Below are positions 32,509 to 41,776 of a stretch of 64,000 bases of DNA, in pieces. Source of the DNA: an uncultured Lachnospiraceae bacterium (GTDB lineage: Bacteria; Bacillota; Clostridia; Lachnospirales; Lachnospiraceae); NCBI GenBank assembly GCA_902762955.1, contig CACWQH010000001.1, positions 43,483-107,482 of the forward strand. Reading direction: 5' to 3'. How positions within the stretch are numbered: position 1 is the stretch's first letter; every line of letters begins with the position of its first letter. Below the pieces are notes generated by a model. The model did no database searches. It was not told the origin of the DNA and saw nothing but the letters and a program-made list of their open reading frames with translations. The position numbers and the translations under genes were made by a program.

Positions 32509-34381
32509 ATCCGTTACCCCGGTGCTTAATCCTTTCATAGACCTTCTTTGCACTTATACCGAGCATATCCCTAAGCTCCGGTATCTTACCATGAGGCACT
32601 GTCTCCTGTTTAATAGAAGCATCTATATGAACAATTTCCTTACCCTTATCCAACTCATTATCAACTATAGCTGCCGCAACAAGCTCACCATAACCACCCT
32701 TGCTTATATTTTCCTCCATAGTGATTATAGTACTGTGCTTCTCACAGACATTTTTAAGCATATCCATATCGACATCGGAAACAAATCTGACGTTGATAAG
32801 TGTAGGAGTCCTGCCATCCGACTTAAGCATATCATAAAGCTTGGCAGCCTCTTCAAACATATTGCCACACGAAAGGATAGCTATATCACTGCCCTCATAT
32901 ATAACCTCACTTTTACCTGCTTCAAGCTTTGCATTAAACTCCGCATAGCCCTTATATGCTGTTCCTCTAGCATACTTAATCGCTACAGGGCCATCATAAT
33001 CATATGCAAAATCAAGCATTGACTCAAATTCATATCTGTTTTTCGGTGCCATAACCAGCATACCCGGCATGTGCGAAAGATATGAAATATCATATATACC
33101 CTGATGGGTTTCTCCATCCTGACCAACAAGTCCTGAACGGTCTATGGCAAAAACCACATGGAGCTTTTGCATACAGACATCATGCAATATCTGATCATAG
33201 GCTCTTTGCAAAAACGAAGAATAAACCGCAACAAATGGAACGAGCCCTGCCTTTGCCATGCCTGCCGCAAAGGTTACAGCATGCTGTTCTGCTATGCCCA
33301 CATCAAAGCATCTGTCAGGATACTTTTCAGCGAATTTAAATACACCGGTTCCGATAGACATAGCAGCTGTAACCGCTACCACATCCTCATGTGCATCCCC
33401 GAGTGAAACCAGCTTATGCTTAAATATATCCGTATAAGTTTTATGGTTTTTCTTTTCTATCAAATGTCCGGTTTCCTTATCAAACGCAGATATACCATGA
33501 AAATAATCCGGATGTCTTTCCGCAAACCTGTAGCCCTTTCCCTTTTTGGTTTTTACATGTATAATTATCGGTTTATTGAGCTTAAAAGCCTGCTTAAACA
33601 CGGAAACCATATTTTCTATATCATGTCCGTCAACAGGACCTACATATGTGACACCGAGCTCGTCAAAAACTGAACCGGATACAAAGAACTGCTTTATATT
33701 GTCCTTGGAACGTTTAAGGATTCTTGCCACCTTGGTACCTGTTCTGGTTGCAAGCAGGCTTTGCTCAACCCCTGATTTAAAGCCGTTATATGCATCACCA
33801 AGTCTTATACTGTTTAAGTACCTGGACATTCCGCCTACATTTTTATCTATAGACATTTCATTGTCATTTAAAATAATTACGCAACCGGTTTTTATCTGTG
33901 ACAGACTGTTAATAGCCTCAAATGCCATGCCACCTGTCATAGATCCGTCACCGATTATCGCAGCAACCTTATAGTTTTCCTTCTTTAAATCTCTTGCAAC
34001 TGCATATCCAAGCGCCGCAGAGATACTGGTTGAGCTGTGACCGGTATCAAAGGCATCCGCTTCACTCTCACAGGCCTTGGGAAAACCGCTTATTCCACCA
34101 TATTCTCTTAAGTGATCAAACTCCTCTTTTCTTCCTGTCAGAAGCTTGTGGGTATAAGCCTGATGTCCCACATCAAATATAAGTTTGTCCGAAGGAAAAT
34201 CCATACAAAGATGTAGTGCCATGGTAAGCTCCACCGCACCCAGATTAGAAGCAAGATGACCGCCCTTCTCACTGACCTTATCAATCAAAAATTCCCTGAT
34301 TTCGGCAGCGAGACGGTTATAATCCTCTTTATCAATATTTTTTATATCATTTGCCTTATTAATACTATCTAAAAGCGCCAT
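32498..34381 (-). CDS. dxs: 1-deoxy-D-xylulose-5-phosphate synthase
   Basis: A 627-residue thiamine-diphosphate enzyme that makes DXP from pyruvate and glyceraldehyde 3-phosphate, first step of the MEP isoprenoid route. Seen: HLASNLGAVELTMALH, the TPP motif GDGSMTGGMAFEAIN, the catalytic ERYPDRFFDVGI-like segment (YPDRCFDVGIAEQHAVTFAA) and DRSGLVGQDGETHQG. ATG at 34381 starts 1 nt after the ispA stop, in a coupled arrangement. Isoprenoids feed undecaprenyl phosphate and quinones. Confidence 0.97.
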   Translation of the reverse strand: MALLDSINKANDIKNIDKEDYNRLAAEIREFLIDKVSEKGGHLASNLGAVELTMALHLCMDFPSDKLIFDVGHQAYTHKLLTGRKEEFDHLREYGGISGFPKACESEADAFDTGHSSTSISAALGYAVARDLKKENYKVAAIIGDGSMTGGMAFEAINSLSQIKTGCVIILNDNEMSIDKNVGGMSRYLNSIRLGDAYNGFKSGVEQSLLATRTGTKVARILKRSKDNIKQFFVSGSVFDELGVTYVGPVDGHDIENMVSVFKQAFKLNKPIIIHVKTKKGKGYRFAERHPDYFHGISAFDKETGHLIEKKNHKTYTDIFKHKLVSLGDAHEDVVAVTAAMSIGTGVFKFAEKYPDRCFDVGIAEQHAVTFAAGMAKAGLVPFVAVYSSFLQRAYDQILHDVCMQKLHVVFAIDRSGLVGQDGETHQGIYDISYLSHMPGMLVMAPKNRYEFESMLDFAYDYDGPVAIKYARGTAYKGYAEFNAKLEAGKSEVIYEGSDIAILSCGNMFEEAAKLYDMLKSDGRTPTLINVRFVSDVDMDMLKNVCEKHSTIITMEENISKGGYGELVAAAIVDNELDKGKEIVHIDASIKQETVPHGKIPELRDMLGISAKKVYERIKHRGNGYAG

Positions 34382-34382
34382 T

Positions 34383-35279
34383 TTATCTATCCCTGTCAAT
34401 AAGTGCATTGATAAGACTGCAAAGCTCCTCCCTTGCAGAATCATTTTTTACTGCTATTCCTCTTATAATAGCATTTGCCTTATCTGACATTTCCTTTACA
34501 TACTTCTTTGATTCCTCTATCCCATGAATGGTTGCATAAGTATATTTATCATTTTTTTCATCACTGTGAACCGGCTTTCCGATTACTGCCTCATCACCCT
34601 TTATGTCAAGAATATCATCCTGAACCTGAAAAGCCATACCCACCGCACGGGCAGCCTCCTCAAGCTTTGATACCAACGTATCATCTGCACCTGCAAGTGC
34701 TGCTCCTACCATCATAGAGCTTTCAATAAGTGCCGAGGTTTTATTGAGATAAATAAACTCCAGCTTATCATCAGAAAGCTCTTTCCCTGTCATAACAACA
34801 TCCAGAGACTGACCACCGAGCATACCGTATACTCCGGCTTTAGATGCCAGAATTGCAAATGCCTTTTCAATTCCCGCATCCCCGGGTTTAATTGAGAATG
34901 CCTTTGCTGCCGTTTCATATGCATAATTAAGAAGCCCATCACCTGCAAGTATAGCAACATCTTCTCCATACTTAACATGTACAGTAGGCTTTCCCCTTCT
35001 TAATTCATCATTATCAAGTGCCGGCAAATCATCATGTATAAGTGATGATGTATGAATCATCTCTATAGCTGCCATAAAAGGTCCGATAACGCTTTCATCA
35101 TATGTATCTAAAGATTCAGAAAGCATGTCAAAACAAAGCTTCATCATCATTGGACGAATCCTCTTGCCGCCAGCCAAAAACGCATAATCCATAGCCGAAA
35201 GCACATCCTGCTGGTATCCCTTTGCAGTAGGGATATACTTATAAATTATATTTTCAATATCCGATACACTATTACTCAT
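34383..35279 (-). CDS. ispA: Polyprenyl (farnesyl) diphosphate synthase
   Basis: A 298-residue isoprenyl synthase of the FPP type. Seen: GGKRIRPMM, the first Asp-rich motif LIHDDLPALDNDELRRGKPT (Asp 83, 84, 89) and the second motif FQVQDDILDIKGD. The start is uncertain: ATG at 35279 lies 11 nt after AGGAG, TTG at 35282 would be 8 nt after it, and ATG at 35303 would add eight residues with only AAGG upstream. It is encoded between xseB and dxs, the usual order. Confidence 0.94.
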   Translation of the reverse strand: MSNSVSDIENIIYKYIPTAKGYQQDVLSAMDYAFLAGGKRIRPMMMKLCFDMLSESLDTYDESVIGPFMAAIEMIHTSSLIHDDLPALDNDELRRGKPTVHVKYGEDVAILAGDGLLNYAYETAAKAFSIKPGDAGIEKAFAILASKAGVYGMLGGQSLDVVMTGKELSDDKLEFIYLNKTSALIESSMMVGAALAGADDTLVSKLEEAARAVGMAFQVQDDILDIKGDEAVIGKPVHSDEKNDKYTYATIHGIEESKKYVKEMSDKANAIIRGIAVKNDSAREELCSLINALIDRDR

Positions 35280-35311
35280 CAAATATGTATCTCCTTTTTT
35301 CATAAAGAACC

Positions 35312-35536
35312 TTATTCTTCATTTATAATCTGTATCTGTTTTTCAACTCCCTCAAGATTTTCCTTGCAGGCATTTACAAGCTTAACTCCCTCACTATAAA
35401 GTGAAAGAGACTCCTTAAGACTTGTATCGGGATTTTCCAAAAGCTTGTTTATTTCTTCAAGTCTGGCAAATGCCTCCTCTATAACAAGCTTGTCCTTTTC
35501 ATTTTCTTTTTTTTCATTATCCTTTACTTTACTCAT
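35312..35536 (-). CDS. xseB: Exonuclease VII small subunit
   Basis: A 74-residue helical subunit that binds XseA in the single-strand exonuclease VII. Seen: FARLEEINKLLENPDTSLKE and the conserved SLSLYSEGVKLVNACKENLE. ATG at 35536 overlaps the xseA stop by 8 bases; AGGGTGA lies 6 nt upstream. Confidence 0.94.
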   Translation of the reverse strand: MSKVKDNEKKENEKDKLVIEEAFARLEEINKLLENPDTSLKESLSLYSEGVKLVNACKENLEGVEKQIQIINEE

Positions 35537-36734
35537 CGCTATCACCCTCAACCTTTTTTACAACTGTACTTATCCGGCCGTTGTTAATAGTTATATCAAT
35601 CTCATCATTTTCTTTTATTTTACTGACATCAGAAACCGGTCTGCCTTTTTTTTCTATATATCCGAAACCGCCGATAAGCTTTGCCGTAGGCGAAAGACCG
35701 TTGAGCCTTACACTTAACAGCTCATATCTGTGTTTATATCTGTTAAACTTATCCTCCATCGTTTTTTTAAGTCTGTCATAAAGCTCTGAAAGATACTGGT
35801 TCTGATTATCAAGTTTTGTCTTCGGATTAAGTCTTAAAAGCATCTCCTGTTGTTTTTCAAGCTTAAGCTTGTACATGGAAAGCTTAGACCTCATAAGGTT
35901 ATCAAGAGATCCTTTATATCCTTTTATCTGATTGACGGTAGTCATAACATCCGGCAATGCAAGCTCGCATGCCGCAGACGGAGTCGGTGCCCTAAGGTCA
36001 GCAGCATAATCCGAAAGCGTAATGTCAATCTCATGTCCTACTCCGGATATAATCGGAGTTTTAGCCTCATATATAGCCCTTACAACCTTTTCCTCATTAA
36101 ATGCCCAAAGATCCTCTATAGAACCACCGCCACGACCGACAATTATCGTATCCATACCCATAGCATCAAGCTTCTTTATACCCTGTACTATTGTGTCGGC
36201 AGCACCCTCACCCTGAACCTTAGCCGAATATAAGAAAAGCTCCACATAAGGATTTCTTCTTCGTGCTATATTTAAAATATCCTGTATGGCAGCTCCCGTT
36301 TTAGCTGTTACAATACCAACTTTTTTAGGGAATTTCGGAATAGGCTTTTTTAAATCCGGATCAAACAGTCCTTCTTCATTGAGTTTATATTTAAGACGTT
36401 CAAACTCGGCATGTAAATCACCTACACCCTCAAGCTTGACAGAGGATGCATAAAGCTGATACTTTCCGTCTCTCTCGTAAACACCTATACTTCCCGTTAC
36501 CAAAACCTTTTGACCATCTTCCATTTTAAACGAAAGACCCTTTGCTATATTACCCTTAAACATAACAGCAGGTATGGTACCGGTCTCATCCTTTAACGAA
36601 AAATAAATGTGTCCCAGGCTATGGTACTTACAGTTAGAAACCTCACCTTTAATCGTGAGACTTTTCAGTACATAATCCTGGGTTATAATATTTTTTATAT
36701 AATTATTTATTTGTCCTACACTGTAAATCTTCAT
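35529..36734 (-). CDS. xseA: Exonuclease VII large subunit
   Basis: A 401-residue nuclease subunit with an N-terminal OB fold (YSVGQINNYIKNIITQDYVL, GHIYFSLKDETGTIPAVMF), the catalytic region (GIVTAKTGAAIQDIL, ISGVGHEIDITLSDYAADLR, APTPSAACEL) and GRGGGSIEDLWAFN, then a long coiled coil. ATG at 36734 lies 5 nt after the nusB stop with only a weak site, so translation is probably coupled. Length is slightly short but normal for Clostridia. Confidence 0.96.
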   Translation of the reverse strand: MKIYSVGQINNYIKNIITQDYVLKSLTIKGEVSNCKYHSLGHIYFSLKDETGTIPAVMFKGNIAKGLSFKMEDGQKVLVTGSIGVYERDGKYQLYASSVKLEGVGDLHAEFERLKYKLNEEGLFDPDLKKPIPKFPKKVGIVTAKTGAAIQDILNIARRRNPYVELFLYSAKVQGEGAADTIVQGIKKLDAMGMDTIIVGRGGGSIEDLWAFNEEKVVRAIYEAKTPIISGVGHEIDITLSDYAADLRAPTPSAACELALPDVMTTVNQIKGYKGSLDNLMRSKLSMYKLKLEKQQEMLLRLNPKTKLDNQNQYLSELYDRLKKTMEDKFNRYKHRYELLSVRLNGLSPTAKLIGGFGYIEKKGRPVSDVSKIKENDEIDITINNGRISTVVKKVEGDSDE

Positions 36735-36739
36735 AATGT

Positions 36740-37138
36740 TCAATCATTTAATTTGGTCAAAACACCATTGACAAAGCTTCCCGCTTCTTCTCCACAGTAA
36801 ATCTTGGATAGCTCTACTGCCTCACTAACTGCTACATTTAGAGGTATATCTTCATCATACTTTATCTCATAAACAGCCAGACGAAGTATGGCAAGCTCAG
36901 CCTTACCGATTCGCTCAATACTCCAGCCTACCGAAATATCACTGATTACAGCATCAATTTCACCGATAAGAGATATGATTTTCTTAGTCTTATCGGTGAT
37001 ATATGCTTCATCTTCCCCGGATAGATCATCTATCCCCTCAAGGGAAAAATCAATCTGCTCCTGCATCTCATGAATATCATTAAATTCAAGCTTAAACAAG
37101 ATCTTAAATATGTTTTCTCTGAGACTTCTTCTAGTCAT
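36740..37138 (-). CDS. nusB: Transcription antitermination factor NusB
   Basis: A 132-residue all-helical RNA-binding protein acting with NusE in rRNA antitermination. Seen: TRRSLRENIFKILFKLEF, WSIERIGKAELAILRLAVYE, IPLNVAVSEAVELSKIY and EAGSFVNGVLTKL. ATG at 37138, modest AGG upstream. It lies 28 bases downstream of the asp23 gene. Confidence 0.95.
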   Translation of the reverse strand: MTRRSLRENIFKILFKLEFNDIHEMQEQIDFSLEGIDDLSGEDEAYITDKTKKIISLIGEIDAVISDISVGWSIERIGKAELAILRLAVYEIKYDEDIPLNVAVSEAVELSKIYCGEEAGSFVNGVLTKLND

Positions 37139-37165
37139 AATTAAACCTGCTTTCCCCTATGTAAA

Positions 37166-37516
37166 CTAGTCAAGCTTTATCCCTGAAACAACAACGTTTA
37201 CAACAGTAACATTAAGACCGGTCATATTTTCAATAGACTGCTTAACTCTTGCCTGAACCTCTTTAGAAACTTTAGCGATATTGTTGCCATATTCAAGCTC
37301 CACAGAAACATCAGCTTCAACATTTCCGTCAACTATAGTAACCTCTACACCCTTTGCAAGCTTCTTTTTACCAAGCTTACTTACAACCTCCTTAGAGATT
37401 CCTCCTGTGAGTCTTGCAACGCCGTCAACCTCTATTGCTGCGATACCTGCTATAGATGCAACAACATCATCTGCTATATTAATCTTTCCGATATTTTCAA
37501 TCTTTTTTTCCTCCAC
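37166..37516 (-). CDS. Asp23/Gls24 family envelope stress protein
   Basis: A 116-residue cytosolic protein of the Asp23/Gls24 (YloU/AmaP partner) family. Seen: GKINIADDVVASIAGIAAIE, VDGVARLTGG, VTIVDGNVEADVSVELEYG, IENMTGLNVTVVNVVVSGI. GTG start at 37516 with AGGAGG at 8 nt. Transcription probably begins at the strong promoter 37550-37578, which could drive the nusB-xse-isp-dxs-tlyA-nadK-argR-recN series. Confidence 0.93.
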   Translation of the reverse strand: MEEKKIENIGKINIADDVVASIAGIAAIEVDGVARLTGGISKEVVSKLGKKKLAKGVEVTIVDGNVEADVSVELEYGNNIAKVSKEVQARVKQSIENMTGLNVTVVNVVVSGIKLD

Positions 37517-37549
37517 GATAATTGCCTCCTATCAAAAAATATTTATCTA

Positions 37550-37578
37550 ATTATACCCAATATTTTATGATATTGCAA
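37550..37578 (-). promoter_or_regulatory. Strong sigma-A promoter for asp23-nusB and downstream genes
   Basis: Minus strand: TTGCAA, 17 nt, TATAAT (perfect), 34 bases before the GTG start at 37516. It separates the housekeeping series from the sporulation operon upstream. Confidence 0.8.
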
Positions 37579-37612
37579 CAAAATCACATATAGAATTATC
37601 AGTTTTATTATT

Positions 37613-38254
37613 CTACTCTGCCATAGAGGTTATAACGATCTGATCGACACTGCAGCCTGTTTTTCTTACAACGATATCCTCTATCTGTGCTCTTTCAATG
37701 TCTGTAAGCTCTGTATTGCTGACAACCACGTCTACAGAGTTATCGCTTATTGACACAATTGCGTTGTCAAAGCCCTTTGCCATAAGCAGGGTTTCTGCAT
37801 CCGCTTCCTTTTCCATATCCTCTGTAAGCTTAACATATGCCGATGTTGCTTCCTGAACCACTGCTTCCTCCATACTGTCGCTGTTAATTATCTCAAGATA
37901 ATATTCCTTACTCTTTGAACGTGCCTGTTCTCTGTTAAGCTTGATATTTACAAGGCTTCCGGACACATCCGCAGAGGTAAAAACAGCCTCTCCTATATCC
38001 TCTTCGTCCGAATTAAGCTCGATATTTTCCTCACCCTCTACATCATAAAGTGTAAGCTCGCCTTCTGCCACATCAACCACGATATCCTCCTGTCCGTTTT
38101 CCGCGAAAACCTCCTCCGTAGCCTCTTTACCGTTATCCTTACTCTTTTTTCCAAGATTGACATCATTACCGGAAAAATTTATGTAACCGGCCACACCCAG
38201 CAACACTGTCAAAGCTGCTATAACCACCTGATTTTTCTTAAAAGCCTTTTTCAT
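37613..38254 (-). CDS. spoIIIAH: Stage III sporulation protein AH
   Basis: A 213-residue mother-cell protein that forms, with forespore SpoIIQ, the channel between the two compartments. Seen: one membrane helix (about 9-27), an acidic linker, and a C-terminal EscJ/YscJ-like ring domain (LNREQARSKSKEYYLEIINS, IVSISDNSVDVVVSNTELTD, IEDIVVRKTGCSVDQIVI). ATG at 38254 with AGGAGG. Last gene of the spoIIIA operon. Confidence 0.95.
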   Translation of the reverse strand: MKKAFKKNQVVIAALTVLLGVAGYINFSGNDVNLGKKSKDNGKEATEEVFAENGQEDIVVDVAEGELTLYDVEGEENIELNSDEEDIGEAVFTSADVSGSLVNIKLNREQARSKSKEYYLEIINSDSMEEAVVQEATSAYVKLTEDMEKEADAETLLMAKGFDNAIVSISDNSVDVVVSNTELTDIERAQIEDIVVRKTGCSVDQIVITSMAE

Positions 38255-38294
38255 AATAAAACCTACCTCCTGATTAATTTCTTATTGATACATC

Positions 38295-38768
38295 CTACTT
38301 TTTAATCAATACAGCTACCTTATGCGCAGGCAGATTAAAAAGTGCGCATACTGCAAATGCTATATCCGCCGCCTCATCACTCCTTACAGCTGCAACTATC
38401 AAAACGCCATCCACCTGATATTCATCCTCATATGAGGAATTACCATAAAAATCTCCCGAATCATCACGACCTTTCATGGTAACCATGATACTCATAGTAC
38501 CTTCACCATAAGATTTTTCCAAAATACCTTTAAGCTTATCCTCATAATAAGCAGCCATACTTCCGTAAGTATCAGAAGCATCTTTTTGATAATCCGAAGA
38601 AGCATCATAACTGCTGCCCTTAACCTCCGTATCGGAGGTATCCGGATAGATGCTTTTGTTTTTTACAGGCATAACTATAATAAGCAAAAGCACACCTATT
38701 AAAATAAATGTAATTAATTTGTTTGATTTACCCTTGAAAATATTAAATAAAGAATTAAGCTCCATCAT
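38295..38768 (-). CDS. spoIIIAG: Stage III sporulation protein AG
   Basis: A 157-residue protein with an N-terminal membrane helix (about 18-37) and a YscJ-like ring-forming domain (YYEDKLKGILEKSYGEGTMS, VQVDGVLIVAAVRSDEAADI-type end, HKVAVLIKK). In B. subtilis SpoIIIAG forms a 30-fold ring. ATG at 38768 lies just after the spoIIIAF stop (gap of one base), so translation is coupled; ATG at 38765 is an alternative. Confidence 0.94.
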   Translation of the reverse strand: MMELNSLFNIFKGKSNKLITFILIGVLLLIIVMPVKNKSIYPDTSDTEVKGSSYDASSDYQKDASDTYGSMAAYYEDKLKGILEKSYGEGTMSIMVTMKGRDDSGDFYGNSSYEDEYQVDGVLIVAAVRSDEAADIAFAVCALFNLPAHKVAVLIKK

Positions 38769-38769
38769 T

Positions 38770-39237
38770 TCACCGTCTTACTATATGTATACTCTCAAAA
38801 TCAGATTTATAGACATCATTAATTAAACTTTTTAAATAATTTTCATCTTCATTACTACCCACATAAACAGTTATGGAAAGTACATTATTATTTTCATCCG
38901 TTACAACCGATACATCATAAACAGCTATCCCCTCCTCCTTACATCCTTCCTTTATCGCTTCACTCAATCCAAGCTCATAATATGTATAATAGGCACCAGG
39001 CTCATTATAATTTTCCCGATTAAACGAAAGGTAACTGTCAAAGCTTTCCATAAGAGTGTCCGCATACGAATCATCAAAATTAAAAATCATAAGAACAGGT
39101 TTGGACAGTATAATAACCAAAATAAGTCCCATATAAAGAGAGATATATCTCTCATAACTCTTTCCCGGGACAAGCTTCATTACAAGCCCTGACAGGATAA
39201 GATAAATAACCAGCCCTTTCATCCACGCACTAATCAA
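38770..39237 (-). CDS. spoIIIAF: Stage III sporulation protein AF
   Basis: A 155-residue protein: two membrane helices (about 8-25 and 33-50, GLVIYLILSGLVMKLVPG, YISLYMGLILVIILSKPVL) and a ring-building-like C-terminal domain ending ESIHIVRR. It is part of the SpoIIIA-SpoIIQ feeding tube. The start is TTG at 39237 with GGGGG at 9 nt; this gives the usual ...AWMKGLVIY N-terminus, while the first ATG (39222) would leave the first helix very close to the N-terminus. Confidence 0.92.
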   Translation of the reverse strand: MISAWMKGLVIYLILSGLVMKLVPGKSYERYISLYMGLILVIILSKPVLMIFNFDDSYADTLMESFDSYLSFNRENYNEPGAYYTYYELGLSEAIKEGCKEEGIAVYDVSVVTDENNNVLSITVYVGSNEDENYLKSLINDVYKSDFESIHIVRR

Positions 39238-39283
39238 TAATACATTCCCCCGAATTTAAATTAAAAATAATTCTGAAACCTTA

Positions 39284-40567
39284 CTAATATCCTCCCGAAT
39301 TGGTTGCATAAGCCATAATAGCGATAGTAAGTACAAACAGGGTTACAGCAGAAAAAATGCATAAAAGTAAAAGCTTTATCCCCTGTGCCAAACCTTCCAG
39401 ACCTTCTATATAACGTTTTTCTCCAATGGGCTGGAGTATCACCGCAGTGACCCTTATAATCAGCATAACAAATAAGGTTTTTAATACCGGCGCACAGACA
39501 ATCAACCCTATCAGAATTATCCCCGCTATACCTATACTGTTTTTTACGACAACTCCGGCTCCCAAAAAGGTTCCTGTAAGAACCGAAATCATAGTACCTG
39601 AAGGAAGTGCGGAAACCACCTTACTTACAGCATTTTTCCCAAGCATATCAATATGCGGTTCAATCAGACTTTTAATGATATTAAGCCCTGCTATAAAAAA
39701 AATAATTGTCTTTAAAATCCAATTAACCAGACTTTCTATCAGCTTTGTAAGCTTTGAAAAATAGTCCTCTTTGTTAATATTATTTACAAGCGTTACAATA
39801 ACAAAAAACCTTATCATCGGAAGTATAATATTTAGGATAACAGACTCGACAAGCCATATACCAATCATGATAATCTCATACATAGTTGCAGCAGAGGATG
39901 CATGTCCAACAAAATTAATCGCAATAGCAAAAAACGGAATAATTAATTTGACAAGATTAAGTAAAAGCCTGATAGAATCACTAACCATATCAAGAGTTAT
40001 CATAAATGACGTAAGCAAGATTGCAGTAATTATCAGATATGTAATATAAAAACCATTTTCACTTATAAAACCGTTACCCATCGATCCGGATACATTGACA
40101 AAAACAGAGCCGATTAAAACAACTGTTATAAGCATGATCATCAGGCTTTTATTATCAGCTATCTGCCCAATTAAGGCATTTTTAATAATTATCTTAAACC
40201 TGTCTGCTATTTTCTTTGTGTCATCCTTTGATATATCCTTAATCATGTCCTTCACACTCAGTGACAGATTGATACCGCTTTTCTTTAACTCCTTGTCCAA
40301 GGTATCTAATTCAAGCCTATCATATATGTTGTCATATGCCGCGTCATCACTGTATGTAAATTGGTCATTATAATCTTGTTCATATCGTTCATTATCATCA
40401 CTATCAGGTTCTTCTTCATAATTGGCATTTTCTTTATTAATTTCATTTTTTTCCGTATTTGACTCAAAAAAATAATATCCGGGATTTGACCGGACATCGT
40501 AACTGTTAAACCCATTAATCCCTGATGATAATAATAAAAAGGCCAGTCCTACAAATCCAAGTCTCAT
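39284..40567 (-). CDS. spoIIIAE: Stage III sporulation protein AE
   Basis: A 427-residue polytopic membrane protein of the SpoIIIA complex. A signal sequence (about 1-18) precedes an acidic, Asn/Glu/Tyr-rich region (about 25-90), followed by about seven or eight membrane helices and a GDASA-like loop (MIEYEIIMIGIWLVE region). Conserved: SAATMYEIIMIG, VSALPSGTMISVLTGTFLGA, APVLKTLFVMLIIR. ATG at 40567 with GAGGTGAG. It begins 4 nt after spoIIIAD. Confidence 0.94.
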   Translation of the reverse strand: MRLGFVGLAFLLLSSGINGFNSYDVRSNPGYYFFESNTEKNEINKENANYEEEPDSDDNERYEQDYNDQFTYSDDAAYDNIYDRLELDTLDKELKKSGINLSLSVKDMIKDISKDDTKKIADRFKIIIKNALIGQIADNKSLMIMLITVVLIGSVFVNVSGSMGNGFISENGFYITYLIITAILLTSFMITLDMVSDSIRLLLNLVKLIIPFFAIAINFVGHASSAATMYEIIMIGIWLVESVILNIILPMIRFFVIVTLVNNINKEDYFSKLTKLIESLVNWILKTIIFFIAGLNIIKSLIEPHIDMLGKNAVSKVVSALPSGTMISVLTGTFLGAGVVVKNSIGIAGIILIGLIVCAPVLKTLFVMLIIRVTAVILQPIGEKRYIEGLEGLAQGIKLLLLCIFSAVTLFVLTIAIMAYATNSGGY

Positions 40568-40571
40568 GCTC

Positions 40572-40958
40572 TCACCTCATCATACTGATAATGATATCTA
40601 TAACCTGCGATAAAACAGGCATTGAAACCATGAGCATCGTAAGCTTACCCATAAGCTCAATCTGAGATGCAACCGCACCATATCCGGCATCCTTACTTAT
40701 CCCTGCAGCAAATTCACACAGATAAGCAATCCCAAGCAGCTTTAACAAAATTAAAATATAGGTCTTATCTATATCTACATTTACAGCTATATTTTTGATA
40801 CGGAAAACAATTATTTTCATTCTTTCAACACATATGGCTATAATTGAAAGACATAGTCCGAGACTTATAATACTGCTTATCTCCGGGCTCTTATTTTTAA
40901 GGCTCACCGCCAGCATAACCGCTATAATAATAAGAGCCATCAGACCACCGATATTCAT
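40572..40958 (-). CDS. spoIIIAD: Stage III sporulation protein AD
   Basis: A 128-residue membrane protein with about four helices (MNIGGLMALIIIAVMLAVSL; TYILILLKLLGIAYLCEFAA, GISKDAGYGAVASQIELMGK), a FliQ-like topology within the SpoIIIA export apparatus. ATG at 40958 with AGGTGA upstream. Confidence 0.94.
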   Translation of the reverse strand: MNIGGLMALIIIAVMLAVSLKNKSPEISSIISLGLCLSIIAICVERMKIIVFRIKNIAVNVDIDKTYILILLKLLGIAYLCEFAAGISKDAGYGAVASQIELMGKLTMLMVSMPVLSQVIDIIISMMR

Positions 40959-40991
40959 ACAGCTTTCACCTCTTTTTATATGTATAAATAC

Positions 40992-41186
40992 TCAAAAATT
41001 AAACAGACTGTTTATATCATTAAAAAGCTGATATATGTAAGGAACCACCCACGACAAAACTATAATAAGCCCGGTCAGACTGACCAGATACGCCTGGTCA
41101 TCCCGCCCCGAATGCTTTAAAACCTGATTTAACAGTGCTACCACTATTCCTACTGCCGCTATCTTAAATATAAGTGAAATCGTCAT
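40992..41186 (-). CDS. spoIIIAC: Stage III sporulation protein AC
   Basis: A 64-residue protein with two membrane helices (ISLIFKIAAVGIVVALLNQV; AYLVSLTGLIIVLSWVVPYI) and the conserved LKHSGRDDQA loop between them. ATG at 41186 with AAGGGG upstream. Confidence 0.95.
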   Translation of the reverse strand: MTISLIFKIAAVGIVVALLNQVLKHSGRDDQAYLVSLTGLIIVLSWVVPYIYQLFNDINSLFNF

Positions 41187-41198
41187 ATTATAATCCCC

Positions 41199-41765
41199 TT
41201 ATACCAAAACTATTACAACCAAAATGCCGATAACGGCACCTGATATAACCGAAATTCTCATCTTGTCTTTCAAATCAGAATTAAAATCATTTATCTTATC
41301 ATGGATATTATCAATTTCAAGCTTAAGTCCCATTTTATGAGCCTCAATATCAAGATATCCCAAAGTTTGTCCTATATGAGATATATCCTCCAAATCCTCC
41401 TTGGAAAAACATGAGGATGAAGTAAGAAGCGCGAGCGAATCCATCCAAATATCTGAGAAACTGCTTTCGTCCCTATCATCACCATCATCTATACTAAAAT
41501 CATTTAAAGTATTATAATCATAATCTATGTTGCTTTTGTCTTTGTTATCATTTAATCTCTTTACAAGATATAAAAGCCAGGACTTAAAGGGCTCGTCTGA
41601 TTTATTTGCTGCATTTAATAATGCTACACTTAAAATCGAATGCCTGTATCTTATCTCACTTTCGATATATATAAGAATTCTCTCAAATGCCTTGAGGTTT
41701 TCTCTCCTTTTATACATTTTCAAGGCATAGCTTATACCCAGAATGAGCGAGCCTCCGACAACCAT
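41199..41765 (-). CDS. spoIIIAB: Stage III sporulation protein AB
   Basis: A 188-residue protein with an N-terminal helix (VGGSLILGISYALKMYKRRE), a long helical cytoplasmic domain resembling GspF/T4P inner-membrane platform proteins (FERILIYIESEIRYRHSILS; SCFSKEDLEDISHIGQTLGY) and a C-terminal helix (ISVISGAVIGILVVIVLV). A short acidic insert (SIDDGDDRDESS, about 90-103) is unusual. ATG at 41765, 11 bases after spoIIIAA, without a clear ribosome binding site. Confidence 0.93.
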   Translation of the reverse strand: MVVGGSLILGISYALKMYKRRENLKAFERILIYIESEIRYRHSILSVALLNAANKSDEPFKSWLLYLVKRLNDNKDKSNIDYDYNTLNDFSIDDGDDRDESSFSDIWMDSLALLTSSSCFSKEDLEDISHIGQTLGYLDIEAHKMGLKLEIDNIHDKINDFNSDLKDKMRISVISGAVIGILVVIVLV

Positions 41766-41776
41766 ACATACACCGG

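Noticed and set aside
31657-32553. Longer tlyA start inside dxs
   Set aside because: The extended N-terminus has no homology with the S4 domain start, whereas ATG at 32508 gives MQDKIKKERLDIL, as expected for the family.
41199-41765. spoIIIAB as damaged because it lacks a clear ribosome binding site
   Set aside because: Its domains are intact and it starts 11 bases after spoIIIAA, which is compatible with coupled translation.
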